From positions 1 through 20,901 of the forward strand of contig CAYSLC010000084.1 of NCBI GenBank assembly GCA_964431545.1: DNA of 20,901 bases, given 5' to 3'. The stretch is from CAYSLC01 sp964431545 (lineage in GTDB: Bacteria; Desulfobacterota; Desulfobacteria; Desulfobacterales; JAABSP01). Numbering within the stretch: position 1 is the first letter of the stretch; each line of letters opens with the position of its first letter. The translations under genes and the position numbers were made by a program. The notes beneath the pieces were generated by a model. It was not told the origin of the DNA. It saw only the letters and a program-made list of their open reading frames with translations, and did no database searches. Below are positions 1-7,005 of the stretch, piece after piece.

Positions 1-26
1 GGGGGCGGGGCATCCCTCGACTCTCC

Positions 27-1400
27 TCAGTTGTTGAGGCTGTGGATCGGCGCCGGGATCCGGCCGCCGAGGCGGATGAACCGGTTGGCGCCGGCGCCGT
101 TGTTGACCGGCAGGATCACCGATTGGCCCAGGAGGCCGCCGAAGTAGGCGTTCTCCCCGGCCTTTTTTCCGGGCACCGGGATCAGCCGCGTCGCCGTGGT
201 CTTCTTGTTGATGACGCCGATGGCCATCTCGTCGGCGATGATCGCCGCCAGGGTCTCGGCGGAGGTGTCCCCCGGCAGGGCCACCATGTCGAGCCCCACG
301 CTGCACACGCTGGTGATCGCCTCCAGCTTCTCCAGGGAGAGGTGGCCGGCCGCGGCCGACTCCGAGATGTTGAGATCCTCGCTCACGGGGACGAAGGCCC
401 CGCTCAAGCCCCCCACGTGGGAGGAGGCGAAGGCCCCGCCCTTCTTGACCGCGTCGTTGAGCAGGGCCAGGGCCGCCGTGGTCCCGGGCACCCCGATGCT
501 CAGCAGCCCCAGGCTCTGGAAGATCTCCCCCACCGAATCCCCCACGTTGGGGGTGGGCGCCAGGGAGAGGTCCACCACGCCGAATTCGATCCCCAACCGG
601 TCGGCCACCTCCCGGCCGATGAGTTCCCCCACCCGGGTCACCTTGTAGGCGGTCCGCTTGATCAGCTCCGACAGGTCACCGAGATCCATGTCCGGATGGG
701 CGGCCAGGGCCCGATCGATCGCCTTCTTCACCACCCCGGGGCCGCTGACCCCCACGTTGATCACGGCGGCGGGCTCCCCCACGCCCAGGTAGGCCCCGGC
801 CATGAACGGGACGTCCTGGGGGATGTTGGCGAAGACGCAGAGCTTGGCGCAGCCGATGCCGTCGCGCCCGGCGGTCCGCTCCGCGGCCCGCTTGATGGTC
901 TGTCCCATCAGAAAGACGGCGTCCACGTTGATCCCCGCCTTGGAGGAGGCGACGTTGACCGACGCGCAGACCCGGTCGGTCTCGGCCAACGCCTCCGGGA
1001 TCGCCTCGATGAGGGATCGGTCCCCCGCCGCCATCCCCTTTTCCACCAGCGCCGAAAACCCGCCGATGAAATCGACGTTCACCTCCCGGGCGGCCTGGTC
1101 GAGGGTTTGTGCCACCGTCACCAGCTGCTCGGGGGGGAAGGGCGCGGCAACGGCGGCCATCGGGCTGACGGCGATCCGCTTGTTGACCACGGGGATTCCG
1201 TACTTGTCCCCCACGGCGTCGCAGACCGGCACCAGTCTTCCGGCCAGGCCCCGGATCCGTCCGCGGATCTTCTCCTGGAGCCGCCCGATGTCGTCCGAGG
1301 CGCAGTCGAAGAGATTGAGCCCCAGGGTCACCGTTCGCACGTCCAGATGTTCGGATTCCAGCATCTCCAGGGTGGAGAGAATTTCACGTTCGGTCAGCAT
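27..1400 (-). CDS. UPF0210 / PFL-like family protein (DUF711)
   Basis: The product is 457 residues, about the usual length of the UPF0210 (DUF711, 'PFL family') group. The N-terminus begins MLTEREILSTLEML, and the sequence contains the Gly/Ala-rich segments typical of the family, such as NVGVSGPGVVKKAID and the late HVGGLSGAFVPVSED. I chose the ATG at 1400 because the open frame upstream runs through the end of the stress-protein gene and has no family resemblance there. The ribosome site is weak (GGAAA about 10 bases upstream), consistent with translation following the upstream gene. It lies 49 bases downstream of the universal stress protein on the same strand, so the two are probably co-transcribed. 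The biochemical role of the family is not established; members in Firmicutes are typically encoded next to a small ACT-domain protein, and an ACT protein gene lies about 1.6 kb away here. Family assignment is confident, function is not. Confidence 0.9.
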   Translation of the reverse strand: MLTEREILSTLEMLESEHLDVRTVTLGLNLFDCASDDIGRLQEKIRGRIRGLAGRLVPVCDAVGDKYGIPVVNKRIAVSPMAAVAAPFPPEQLVTVAQTLDQAAREVNVDFIGGFSALVEKGMAAGDRSLIEAIPEALAETDRVCASVNVASSKAGINVDAVFLMGQTIKRAAERTAGRDGIGCAKLCVFANIPQDVPFMAGAYLGVGEPAAVINVGVSGPGVVKKAIDRALAAHPDMDLGDLSELIKRTAYKVTRVGELIGREVADRLGIEFGVVDLSLAPTPNVGDSVGEIFQSLGLLSIGVPGTTAALALLNDAVKKGGAFASSHVGGLSGAFVPVSEDLNISESAAAGHLSLEKLEAITSVCSVGLDMVALPGDTSAETLAAIIADEMAIGVINKKTTATRLIPVPGKKAGENAYFGGLLGQSVILPVNNGAGANRFIRLGGRIPAPIHSLNN

Positions 1401-1449
1401 GGAAATAGGGTTTCCGCTCGTTGTGGGTTTCCGATACCTTGATTCCGGG

Positions 1450-2382
1450 TCAGGAGACCAGCCAAAGTGCGCGGTCCTCCGTCTTTCCGATGATGTAGTT
1501 GGAGACGCTGCCCATGAAGAATGCCTTGCTGAGCCCCCGGCGGCCGAAGACCACGGTACCGTATCCGCCCTTTTCCAGCTCCTCCACGATCGCCTTGCCC
1601 ACGTTCCGGGTCTTCTCCACCGTGCGGATCTCGATCTGCTCCTTTTCGATGCCCGCCTCCCGGAACTTGTTGTAGGCGTGGACCAGGAAGCTCTCCACGC
1701 ACCGCTTGTCCCCCGCCACCACCACATCCTCCAGGTCCGCGGCCTCGGCGTCGTCCATGTCGATGCCGCAGTAGGCCTTGAGTTTGGGCACCACGTGGAG
1801 CAGCGTGATCTTGGCCGAGGCGTTCCGGGCGAACATGAAGGCGACGTGGTCCACGGCCCGGAGAGCGCTCTCGGACCCGTCCACGGCGATCATCAGCTTG
1901 GTGGTGGTGACCTCTCCGTCCACCACCCAGATGGGAATCACCCGGGAGTGCTCCACCAGGTTCTTGGTGACGCTGCCCATGAACATCTCCTGCATCTTGC
2001 CGATGCCCCGCCGTCCCACGGCGATGGCGTCGTACCGACCCTCCTCGGCCTCCTCCAGGATGTCCCGGGCCAGCCCCAGCTTCTTTGCCCGGGTCTTCAC
2101 CTCGATCCGATCCCCGGGCACGCCCAGGTCCGTCATCTGGGTCTTGAACCCGTCGAGGCGGGCGAGGGCCTTCTCCTCGTGCCGGGTCCGCATCCTTTCC
2201 AGGGCCTTGCGGGCCTTGGGATCATTCTGGGCCTCGTCCAGGAGAAAACCGGAGATGGACGGCTGGACCATGAAGAGGGTGTACTTCAGGTCTTCCATGA
2301 AAGACGACATCATGACCACATACTGGAGGGCATGTTTGGAGTGAAGGGAATCGTCCAGGGCCAGTAGAAGCTTTTTTTCCAT
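1450..2382 (-). CDS. Tandem universal stress protein (two UspA domains)
   Basis: A 310-residue cytoplasmic protein with two UspA-type alpha/beta domains, roughly residues 1-155 and 160-310. Each opens with the family's first strand and Asp (KLLLALDDS and KLMIAVDGSESAL). The first domain carries a full nucleotide-binding signature, G-x2-G-x9-G-S, at GRRGIGKMQEMFMGS. The second has a shortened version, GRRGLSKAFFMGS, with seven residues between the second Gly and the GS, so ATP binding is more likely in domain one. UspA proteins bind ATP or act as stress-responsive regulators; the partner here is unknown. The ATG is well placed behind AAAGGAGG (2391-2398, eight-base spacing). The gene diverges from the PsiE-family gene across about 130 bases and is followed 49 bases later by the UPF0210 gene. 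Confidence 0.93.
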   Translation of the reverse strand: MEKKLLLALDDSLHSKHALQYVVMMSSFMEDLKYTLFMVQPSISGFLLDEAQNDPKARKALERMRTRHEEKALARLDGFKTQMTDLGVPGDRIEVKTRAKKLGLARDILEEAEEGRYDAIAVGRRGIGKMQEMFMGSVTKNLVEHSRVIPIWVVDGEVTTTKLMIAVDGSESALRAVDHVAFMFARNASAKITLLHVVPKLKAYCGIDMDDAEAADLEDVVVAGDKRCVESFLVHAYNKFREAGIEKEQIEIRTVEKTRNVGKAIVEELEKGGYGTVVFGRRGLSKAFFMGSVSNYIIGKTEDRALWLVS

Positions 2383-2408
2383 CGCCGGAGCCTCCTTTCG
2401 GGGGCCGC

Positions 2409-2425
2409 GCCGTCGGGTCGACGGC
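2409..2425. promoter_or_regulatory. Perfect inverted repeat in the divergent intergenic region
   Basis: GCCGTCG and CGACGGC form a perfect 7-base inverted repeat around a 3-base GGT centre, between the two divergent genes. It lies about 27 bases upstream of the stress-protein start codon and about 22 bases upstream of the plus-strand -35 element. It could be a dyad operator, or a hairpin in the stress-protein leader. A repeat this short and GC-rich can occur by chance. Confidence 0.3.
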
Positions 2426-2446
2426 AGCGGAAAACGGATTTAAGGG

Positions 2447-2475
2447 TTGAACACTTTTCTTTTGTATCGTATAAA
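2447..2475 (+). promoter_or_regulatory. Sigma70-type promoter for the PsiE-family gene
   Basis: TTGAAC (2447-2452) and TATAAA (2470-2475) are separated by exactly 17 bases, in a locally AT-rich patch of otherwise GC-rich DNA. The predicted transcription start is near 2482. This excludes the GTG at 2481 as the start codon of the following gene and supports the ATG at 2514. Confidence 0.7.
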
Positions 2476-2513
2476 TCCTCGTGGATGCAAGCCATTTACA
2501 CCGCCGGAGGCCG

Positions 2514-3014
2514 ATGTTCGAAGGAGACAACCAAACGGATAGCGTTGATCCAATGGAAGACCGAACCCACAAAGCAACAAGCCTCCATTCGGACTGTTCC
2601 CTGGAGACCAGTGACCCGCTCATCTGCTTTCTCAACCGCATCATCCGCATCGCGGTACGCTTGATGGCGGTGCTGATGGTCCTGGTGATCCTGTGGGGGA
2701 TCGGAGACATCATCTGGGTCCTCTACCAGCAGCTCATCAAGCCGCCGTTCATGCTTCTGACCATCACCGACATCCTGGCCACCTTCGGCGCCTTCCTGGC
2801 GGTGCTCATCGCCATGGAGATCTTCCTCAATATCACCCTCTTCCTCAGAGACGACGTCATCCACGTGCGGATCGTCATCGCCACGGCCCTGATGGCCATC
2901 GCCCGGAAGGTGATCGTCTTCGACTTCAAGATGATCACCCCCGACTACGTCTGGGCCACGGCCGGGGTGATCCTGGCCCTGGGGGTCACTTACTGGTTCG
3001 TCAACCGGGGGTAG
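2514..3014 (+). CDS. PsiE-family (phosphate-starvation-inducible-like) inner-membrane protein
   Basis: A 166-residue membrane protein of the PsiE family (DUF/PF06146-type). An approximately 35-residue polar N-terminus is followed by four hydrophobic segments: one around LMAVLMVLVILWGIGDIIWVL, one after KPPFMLLTITDILATF, one around the IRIVIATALMAIARK stretch, and a C-terminal one at TAGVILALGVTYW. The signature loop FLRDDVIHVRIVIATALMA and the following KVIVFDF are characteristic of the family. E. coli PsiE is induced by phosphate starvation, but its molecular role is unknown, and regulation cannot be assumed here. The start was chosen from the promoter position and a GGAGG at 2506-2510, although the 3-base spacing is short; ATG 2553 is an alternative. 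The gene is single, divergent from the stress protein and convergent with the ACT protein. Confidence 0.85.
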   Translation: MFEGDNQTDSVDPMEDRTHKATSLHSDCSLETSDPLICFLNRIIRIAVRLMAVLMVLVILWGIGDIIWVLYQQLIKPPFMLLTITDILATFGAFLAVLIAMEIFLNITLFLRDDVIHVRIVIATALMAIARKVIVFDFKMITPDYVWATAGVILALGVTYWFVNRG

Positions 3015-3043
3015 CGGCAGGCCCCGGCCGCCGAGCCCCGGAA

Positions 3044-3059
3044 CGGATCTTCAGATCCG
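3044..3059. terminator. Short perfect hairpin between convergent genes
   Basis: CGGATCT and AGATCCG form a perfect dyad (seven bases each side, two-base centre; best seen as a six-base stem with a TTCA loop). It lies 30 bases after the PsiE-family stop and overlaps the stop codon of the convergent ACT gene. There is no T-tract on either strand, so it is at best a weak or factor-assisted bidirectional terminator. Confidence 0.3.
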
Positions 3060-3605
3060 GTTGATCGCCTCGAAGACGTTCCGGTGCTGGATGCTGATCT
3101 TGAGCCGGAGCGCCTCCGCCGTCCGGCGCAGGTCGGCCGAAAGCGCCGCCTGATCGACGCTTTCGGGGATATCCACCTCATAGATCATGATGTTCCGGTT
3201 GGGATCATCCCCGCCCTTGAAGACCGCCTGGAGGTTGGTGACGTTGACGCCGTGGCCGGCGATCACCTCGGTGATCCGGGCCACCAGCCCCTTTCGGTCC
3301 GGCCCCCTGGTGGTGATGATAAAAGAATCCGCGCCCTGGAAAACGGGGTCCTGGGGCCCGGCGGCAAAGCCCATGACGTGGATGTACAGGTTGAGGTGGG
3401 AGATCCCCTTCCAGAGCTGTTCCCGCAGGTATTCCACGGTGATCTCCCCGGGGACGGCGGCGATGAAGATCCCGGAAAACTGGTACTGGAGGATCGTCTG
3501 GCTGACGTTCTCCAGGTTGCACCCCAGATCGAAAAGGATCCGGGACACGGCGGCGATGATGCCGGGCCGGTCCTGTCCCACCACGAAGACGATCACCTTC
3601 TCCAT
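3051..3605 (-). CDS. Two-ACT-domain regulatory protein (GcvR-like)
   Basis: A 184-residue soluble protein made of two ACT domains, about residues 4-85 and 92-175. Both show the ACT opening: VIVFVVGQDRPGIIAAVSRI with LGCNLENVSQT, then ITTRGPDRKGLVARITEVI with HGVNVTNLQAV. This is the size and layout of GcvR, the glycine cleavage repressor partner, and of related ACT proteins that bind amino acids. No DNA-binding domain is present, so any regulation would act through a partner or through ligand sensing. The ATG has a strong GGGAGGGG ribosome site just upstream. The gene starts 60 bases after the stop of the hydroxy-acid oxidase on the same strand, so an operon is likely. The true ligand is unknown, and a GcvR function is only an analogy. 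Confidence 0.88.
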   Translation of the reverse strand: MEKVIVFVVGQDRPGIIAAVSRILFDLGCNLENVSQTILQYQFSGIFIAAVPGEITVEYLREQLWKGISHLNLYIHVMGFAAGPQDPVFQGADSFIITTRGPDRKGLVARITEVIAGHGVNVTNLQAVFKGGDDPNRNIMIYEVDIPESVDQAALSADLRRTAEALRLKISIQHRNVFEAINRI

Positions 3606-3665
3606 GGCGCCCCCTCCCGGCCCGGGACCCCCTCGGAGGATTTGGATGGGACCCCTCTCATGGCG

Positions 3666-4685
3666 TCACCCCTCGAACCCGTGGAGGATCGATCGGCCGG
3701 CCGACGCCACGTTCTTGCACCCGGTGAGGATCATGGCCTGGGTCAACTGGGACCGGAGGGTGTCCAGGTATGTTTCCACGCCCTCCCGGAGGCCCCCCAC
3801 GGCGGCCACGGAGAAGGGACGGCCGATCATCACGGCGTCCGCCCCCAGGGCGAGCATCTTGAGGACGTCCCAGCCGGTGCGGACGCCGCCGTCGGCCAGC
3901 ACCGCGATCTGGCCGGCCACGGCGTCGGCCACGCCGGGGAGGATCTCCGCCACGCCCGGCGTGCCGTCCAGGACCCGTCCGCCGTGGTTGGAGACCACGA
4001 TGGCCGCCGCCCCGACATCCACGGCCAGGCGCGCCTCGTCCGGCGTCATAATCCCCTTGAGGATGAACTGGAGAGGGACCCGGCCGATGATCTCCTTGAG
4101 CTTCTCCGGCGTCTTCGGGGAGACCGGCCGGCCCATGAGGGAGAGGGTGACGAGGCCGGCGGCGTCGATGTCCATGCCCACCACCCCGGCGCCGGCGTCG
4201 GCGGCCTTCTCCATCTTGGCGAAGAGTTCCGCATCCTCCCAGGGTTTGATGAAGGGGATCCCCTCCCCGGAGAGTTCCCGGATCACCGAAAAACCGGTCT
4301 CATGGATGAAGTCGGGGGCCCCGTCTCCGGTGCATCCCAACGTCCCCTTCTCCCGGCACCCGCCGAGGACGGCCCGGACGTAATCGAGTTCCGTGACCTC
4401 CCCCCCCATGTTGAAGGAGACCCCGCCGATGGGGGCGGCCAGCACGGGGAGCTGGAGGGTTTTTCCGAAAAGGGTCGTCCGGGTGTCCGGGGCCACGGCC
4501 CCGTGGATCACCCGCATGTTGAGCCGGACGGCCGCCAGGGCCTCGATGTTGGCCCGAAAGGATGATCCGGTGCCCAGTCCGCCCATTCCGGGGACCTCCC
4601 CGGCGCAGGCCCGCCCGTCACAGACGGGGCAGACCCGGCAGTGCCCCTTCATCCGTTCTCTTGCCGTTTTTCGAATCTCTTCCAT
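3666..4685 (-). CDS. FMN-dependent alpha-hydroxy-acid oxidase/dehydrogenase (lactate oxidase-like)
   Basis: A 339-residue TIM-barrel flavoprotein of the L-lactate dehydrogenase/glycolate oxidase family, which oxidises 2-hydroxy acids to 2-oxo acids with FMN. Visible landmarks are PVLAAPIGG (80-88), the FMN-contacting Lys210 in FILKGIMTP, the catalytic His234 and substrate-binding Arg237 in VSNHGGRVLDG, and the phosphate-binding LADGGVRTGWD and MIGRP segments (263-290). The N-terminus is unusual: Cys16, Cys19, Cys22 and Cys27 in HCRVCPVCDGRACAG form a C-x2-C-x2-C-x4-C cluster. Such a cluster is seen in a subgroup of these proteins from anaerobes (recollection, not a search). The substrate cannot be told. 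The start at ATG 4685 fits the family N-terminus; ATG 4709 with an AAGGCGG site gives eight more residues and is a real alternative. The ACT-protein gene follows. Confidence 0.88.
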   Translation of the reverse strand: MEEIRKTARERMKGHCRVCPVCDGRACAGEVPGMGGLGTGSSFRANIEALAAVRLNMRVIHGAVAPDTRTTLFGKTLQLPVLAAPIGGVSFNMGGEVTELDYVRAVLGGCREKGTLGCTGDGAPDFIHETGFSVIRELSGEGIPFIKPWEDAELFAKMEKAADAGAGVVGMDIDAAGLVTLSLMGRPVSPKTPEKLKEIIGRVPLQFILKGIMTPDEARLAVDVGAAAIVVSNHGGRVLDGTPGVAEILPGVADAVAGQIAVLADGGVRTGWDVLKMLALGADAVMIGRPFSVAAVGGLREGVETYLDTLRSQLTQAMILTGCKNVASAGRSILHGFEG

Positions 4686-4736
4686 GGATTTCGGTGTCGC
4701 TCCTCTCATTTCCGCCTTGAACAAGGACGGGCCGTT

Positions 4737-4765
4737 ATGGTAACAAGCAAAGACAGCGCTGTAAA
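4737..4765 (-). promoter_or_regulatory. Possible sigma70-type promoter for the hydroxy-acid oxidase operon
   Basis: Read on the minus strand, TTTACA (4765-4760) and TACCAT (4742-4737) are 17 bases apart. They lie about 30-55 bases upstream of the possible start codons of the oxidase gene. The -35 matches consensus at five of six positions, the -10 at four of six. Confidence 0.45.
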
Positions 4766-4861
4766 AAGAAAGGGTTAGTGGTCCGCCCGGAAACCCCGCG
4801 CCCAGGGGCTTCCCGGCGACCCCTTCCCCCAAGGGAGTCAGGTAATCAAAAGGAAACCCAA

Positions 4862-5710
4862 ATGTCAAAGAAAAACATCTCGGAAATCGTTCGTGAAAAC
4901 AAGACGGTCTTCATCATCATCGCCGTGGCCCTCTTTTTGATCGAGCTGGAGATCTTCGCCGTGGCGGTGATGAAATCGGGACGCAAGTCGTGGCTCCAGG
5001 TCCTCGACCAGGAGGGGAACGTGATCCATGAGACCAGCGGCCGGAGCCTGAGCGATTTCAACAAATACTACTTCGAAAAGACCTTCGGCCCCTTCGAAAA
5101 CTACAAGGTCCGGCTCCAGCGGGAGGAGGAGCCGTTCCCCTTCCGGGCCTGGTTCGTGGCCGCCATCGGCATCCCCATGGGGATCATCCTGATGTTCGCC
5201 TTTACGGTGAAGGCGTATGTCTCCCTCTTCTACGGCGAGGAGACCTCCGGGAAGGGGGGAAAGGAGGGGGAGGATCCGGACGCGGCGGACGCCTCCAGCC
5301 TGGAGAAGATCGTCTTCGCCGTGAGCGGGTTCAACATCTTCACCATCGGCTTTCTGATATTGGTGGGGCTTGTCGCCTATTGGGTCATCCCCAATGCCTT
5401 CACCTACCTGGGGCAGGTGGGGGTGGAGACCCTCCACCGGTACAAATGGGTCTTCATCGCGGCGGCGGCCGTCGCGGTGCTGATCTTCATCTGGATCATC
5501 TATCTGCGGTTTCTCCTGGCCAAGAAGGCGATCGAGAGCCAGACCGAGATGACCAAGTACCGGGTCAAGCTGGAGTACGACCACAAACAGCAGCTGGCCC
5601 TGGAGCACAAGCCCCGGGAGGAGGAGACCAAACCCCTGGTGGGATGGGAGAAGGACGAGGTGATCGACGGCGAAGTGGCCGAGGAGGGCGGGTCGAAAAC
5701 CGGCCGCTGA
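4862..5710 (+). CDS. Four-helix membrane protein of unknown function
   Basis: A 282-residue protein that I do not recognise as a characterised family. Four hydrophobic segments are visible, near residues 15-37, 97-120, 149-176 and 194-219. Between the first and second lies an approximately 60-residue polar segment with LQVLDQEGNVIHETSGRS, which resembles a small periplasmic or sensory beta domain. The loop between helices two and three is Gly/Asp/Glu-rich (127-143), and the last 60 residues are a charged, helical tail likely to lie in the cytoplasm (EMTKYRVKLEYDHKQQL onward). ATG 4862 follows AAAAGGAAA with suitable spacing. Its stop overlaps the start of the DHH gene by one base (TGATG), so it is the first gene of a translationally coupled trio. 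Confidence 0.82.
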   Translation: MSKKNISEIVRENKTVFIIIAVALFLIELEIFAVAVMKSGRKSWLQVLDQEGNVIHETSGRSLSDFNKYYFEKTFGPFENYKVRLQREEEPFPFRAWFVAAIGIPMGIILMFAFTVKAYVSLFYGEETSGKGGKEGEDPDAADASSLEKIVFAVSGFNIFTIGFLILVGLVAYWVIPNAFTYLGQVGVETLHRYKWVFIAAAAVAVLIFIWIIYLRFLLAKKAIESQTEMTKYRVKLEYDHKQQLALEHKPREEETKPLVGWEKDEVIDGEVAEEGGSKTGR

Positions 5711-7005
5711 TGGAGGTCGTCGCCACCCACAGGAACACCGATTTCGACGCCCTGGCCGCCGCGGTCTGCGCCACCCTCCTCTACCCCGGCGCCGCGGCGG
5801 TCCCGCCCAATACCGTCAACCCCAACGTCCGGGCCTTTCTCTCCCTCCACAAGGACGTCCTCGACACCCGGAACTGGGACGACGTGGCCGACGCTGACAT
5901 CCGGCGCCTCATCGTGGTGGATGTCAACCGGTGGGGACGCCTGGGGCGGATCCAGGCCCTCCGGGATCGGAAGGGACTCTCGATCCACCTCTGGGACCAC
6001 CACATGGTGGAGGGCGACATCGACGCCGACTGGCAATGCACGGAACCCATGGGCGCCACCACCACCCTCATGGTCCGGGAGATCCGGAGGCGATCCATCC
6101 CCCTGACCCCCATCCAGGCGACCCTCTTTCTCACCGGCATCTACGAGGACACGGGGAACCTGCTCTTCCCCGCCACCCGGGCCGAGGACGCCCGCGCGGC
6201 GGCGCACCTATTGGAAGCCGGCGCGGACCTCAACGTCATCGCCTCTTTCCTGCGACCGGCCTACGGCGTCAAACAGAAGGAGATCCTCTTCCGAATGCTC
6301 GAATCGGCGGAACGGGAGTCCGTCAACGGCCATCACCTGAGCTTCGCCAAGCAGCCGGTGGAGGGGCACGTGGCCAACCTCTCCCTGGTGGTCCACATGT
6401 ACCGGCAGATTCTCAACGTGGACGCGGCCTTCGGGATCTTCACCGACGCGGACGGCCGGTGCATGGTGATCGGCCGGAGCGGGGCCGAAGAACTCGACGT
6501 GGGATCGATCATGCGGGCGCTGGGGGGCGGGGGCCACCCGGCCGCCGGCTCCGCCGTCCTCAAATCGGCGGACGCCGGAACGGTGGAGGGGATGATCCGG
6601 GATCTTATCCGGGGCAACCAGCAGGCATCGGTCCAGATCAGCGACGTCATGTCCTTCCCGGTCTTCTCCATCGCCCCGGAGGTCACCATGGAGAAGGCCG
6701 CCGCCATCCTGCGCCAGCGGGGATGCACCGGCCTGCCGGTGGTGGAGGGGGAGCGTCTTCTGGGGATCCTCTCCCGGCGGGACTTCCGGAAGGTCCGGAA
6801 CAACGCGAAGCTGTCGGCGCCGGTCAAGGCGTTCATGAGCCGCGAGGTGGTGACCATCGCGCCGGGGGAGAGCCCCATGGGGGCGGCCCGGCTCATGATC
6901 CGCCACGACGTGGGACGCCTGCCGGTGGTGGAGGACGGCCGGATGATCGGCATCGTCACCCGGTCGGACGTGATGACCTACTTCTACGACCTCCTGCCCG
7001 AATGA
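5710..7005 (+). CDS. DHH/DHHA1 phosphoesterase with a C-terminal CBS pair
   Basis: A 431-residue soluble protein. Residues 1-160 form a DHH phosphoesterase domain with metal-binding motifs H7-x3-D11-x-D13, VVD71, DHH 96-98 and IYED147TG. Residues 200-300 form a DHHA1 substrate-binding domain with GGGGHPAAG (272-280). Residues 309-364 and 373-425 are two CBS motifs that usually bind adenine nucleotides. Complete catalytic motifs suggest it hydrolyses phosphodiesters such as short oligonucleotides or cyclic dinucleotides, under nucleotide control. In many Deltaproteobacteria and Cyanobacteria this same N-terminal block is fused to a class II poly(A) polymerase/CCA-adding domain; here the protein ends directly after CBS2. 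The start overlaps the upstream stop by one base and the stop overlaps the helicase start by four (ATGA). Confidence 0.93.
   Translation: MEVVATHRNTDFDALAAAVCATLLYPGAAAVPPNTVNPNVRAFLSLHKDVLDTRNWDDVADADIRRLIVVDVNRWGRLGRIQALRDRKGLSIHLWDHHMVEGDIDADWQCTEPMGATTTLMVREIRRRSIPLTPIQATLFLTGIYEDTGNLLFPATRAEDARAAAHLLEAGADLNVIASFLRPAYGVKQKEILFRMLESAERESVNGHHLSFAKQPVEGHVANLSLVVHMYRQILNVDAAFGIFTDADGRCMVIGRSGAEELDVGSIMRALGGGGHPAAGSAVLKSADAGTVEGMIRDLIRGNQQASVQISDVMSFPVFSIAPEVTMEKAAAILRQRGCTGLPVVEGERLLGILSRRDFRKVRNNAKLSAPVKAFMSREVVTIAPGESPMGAARLMIRHDVGRLPVVEDGRMIGIVTRSDVMTYFYDLLPE

Noticed and set aside
42..1442. Long open frame on the plus strand opposite the UPF0210 gene
   Set aside because: Its composition is His/Gly/Asp/Arg-rich with no family resemblance, as expected for the antisense of a GC-rich gene. 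The minus-strand frame encodes a recognisable family throughout.
3606..3665. Near-repeat GGGACCCC elements between the oxidase and ACT-protein genes
   Set aside because: Two short GC-rich matches are not enough to claim an operator or terminator.
5931..7001. Upstream extension of the helicase frame
   Set aside because: The extension lies within the DHH-CBS gene and is Gly/Pro/Arg/His-rich. The ATGA overlap at 7002 gives a natural start.
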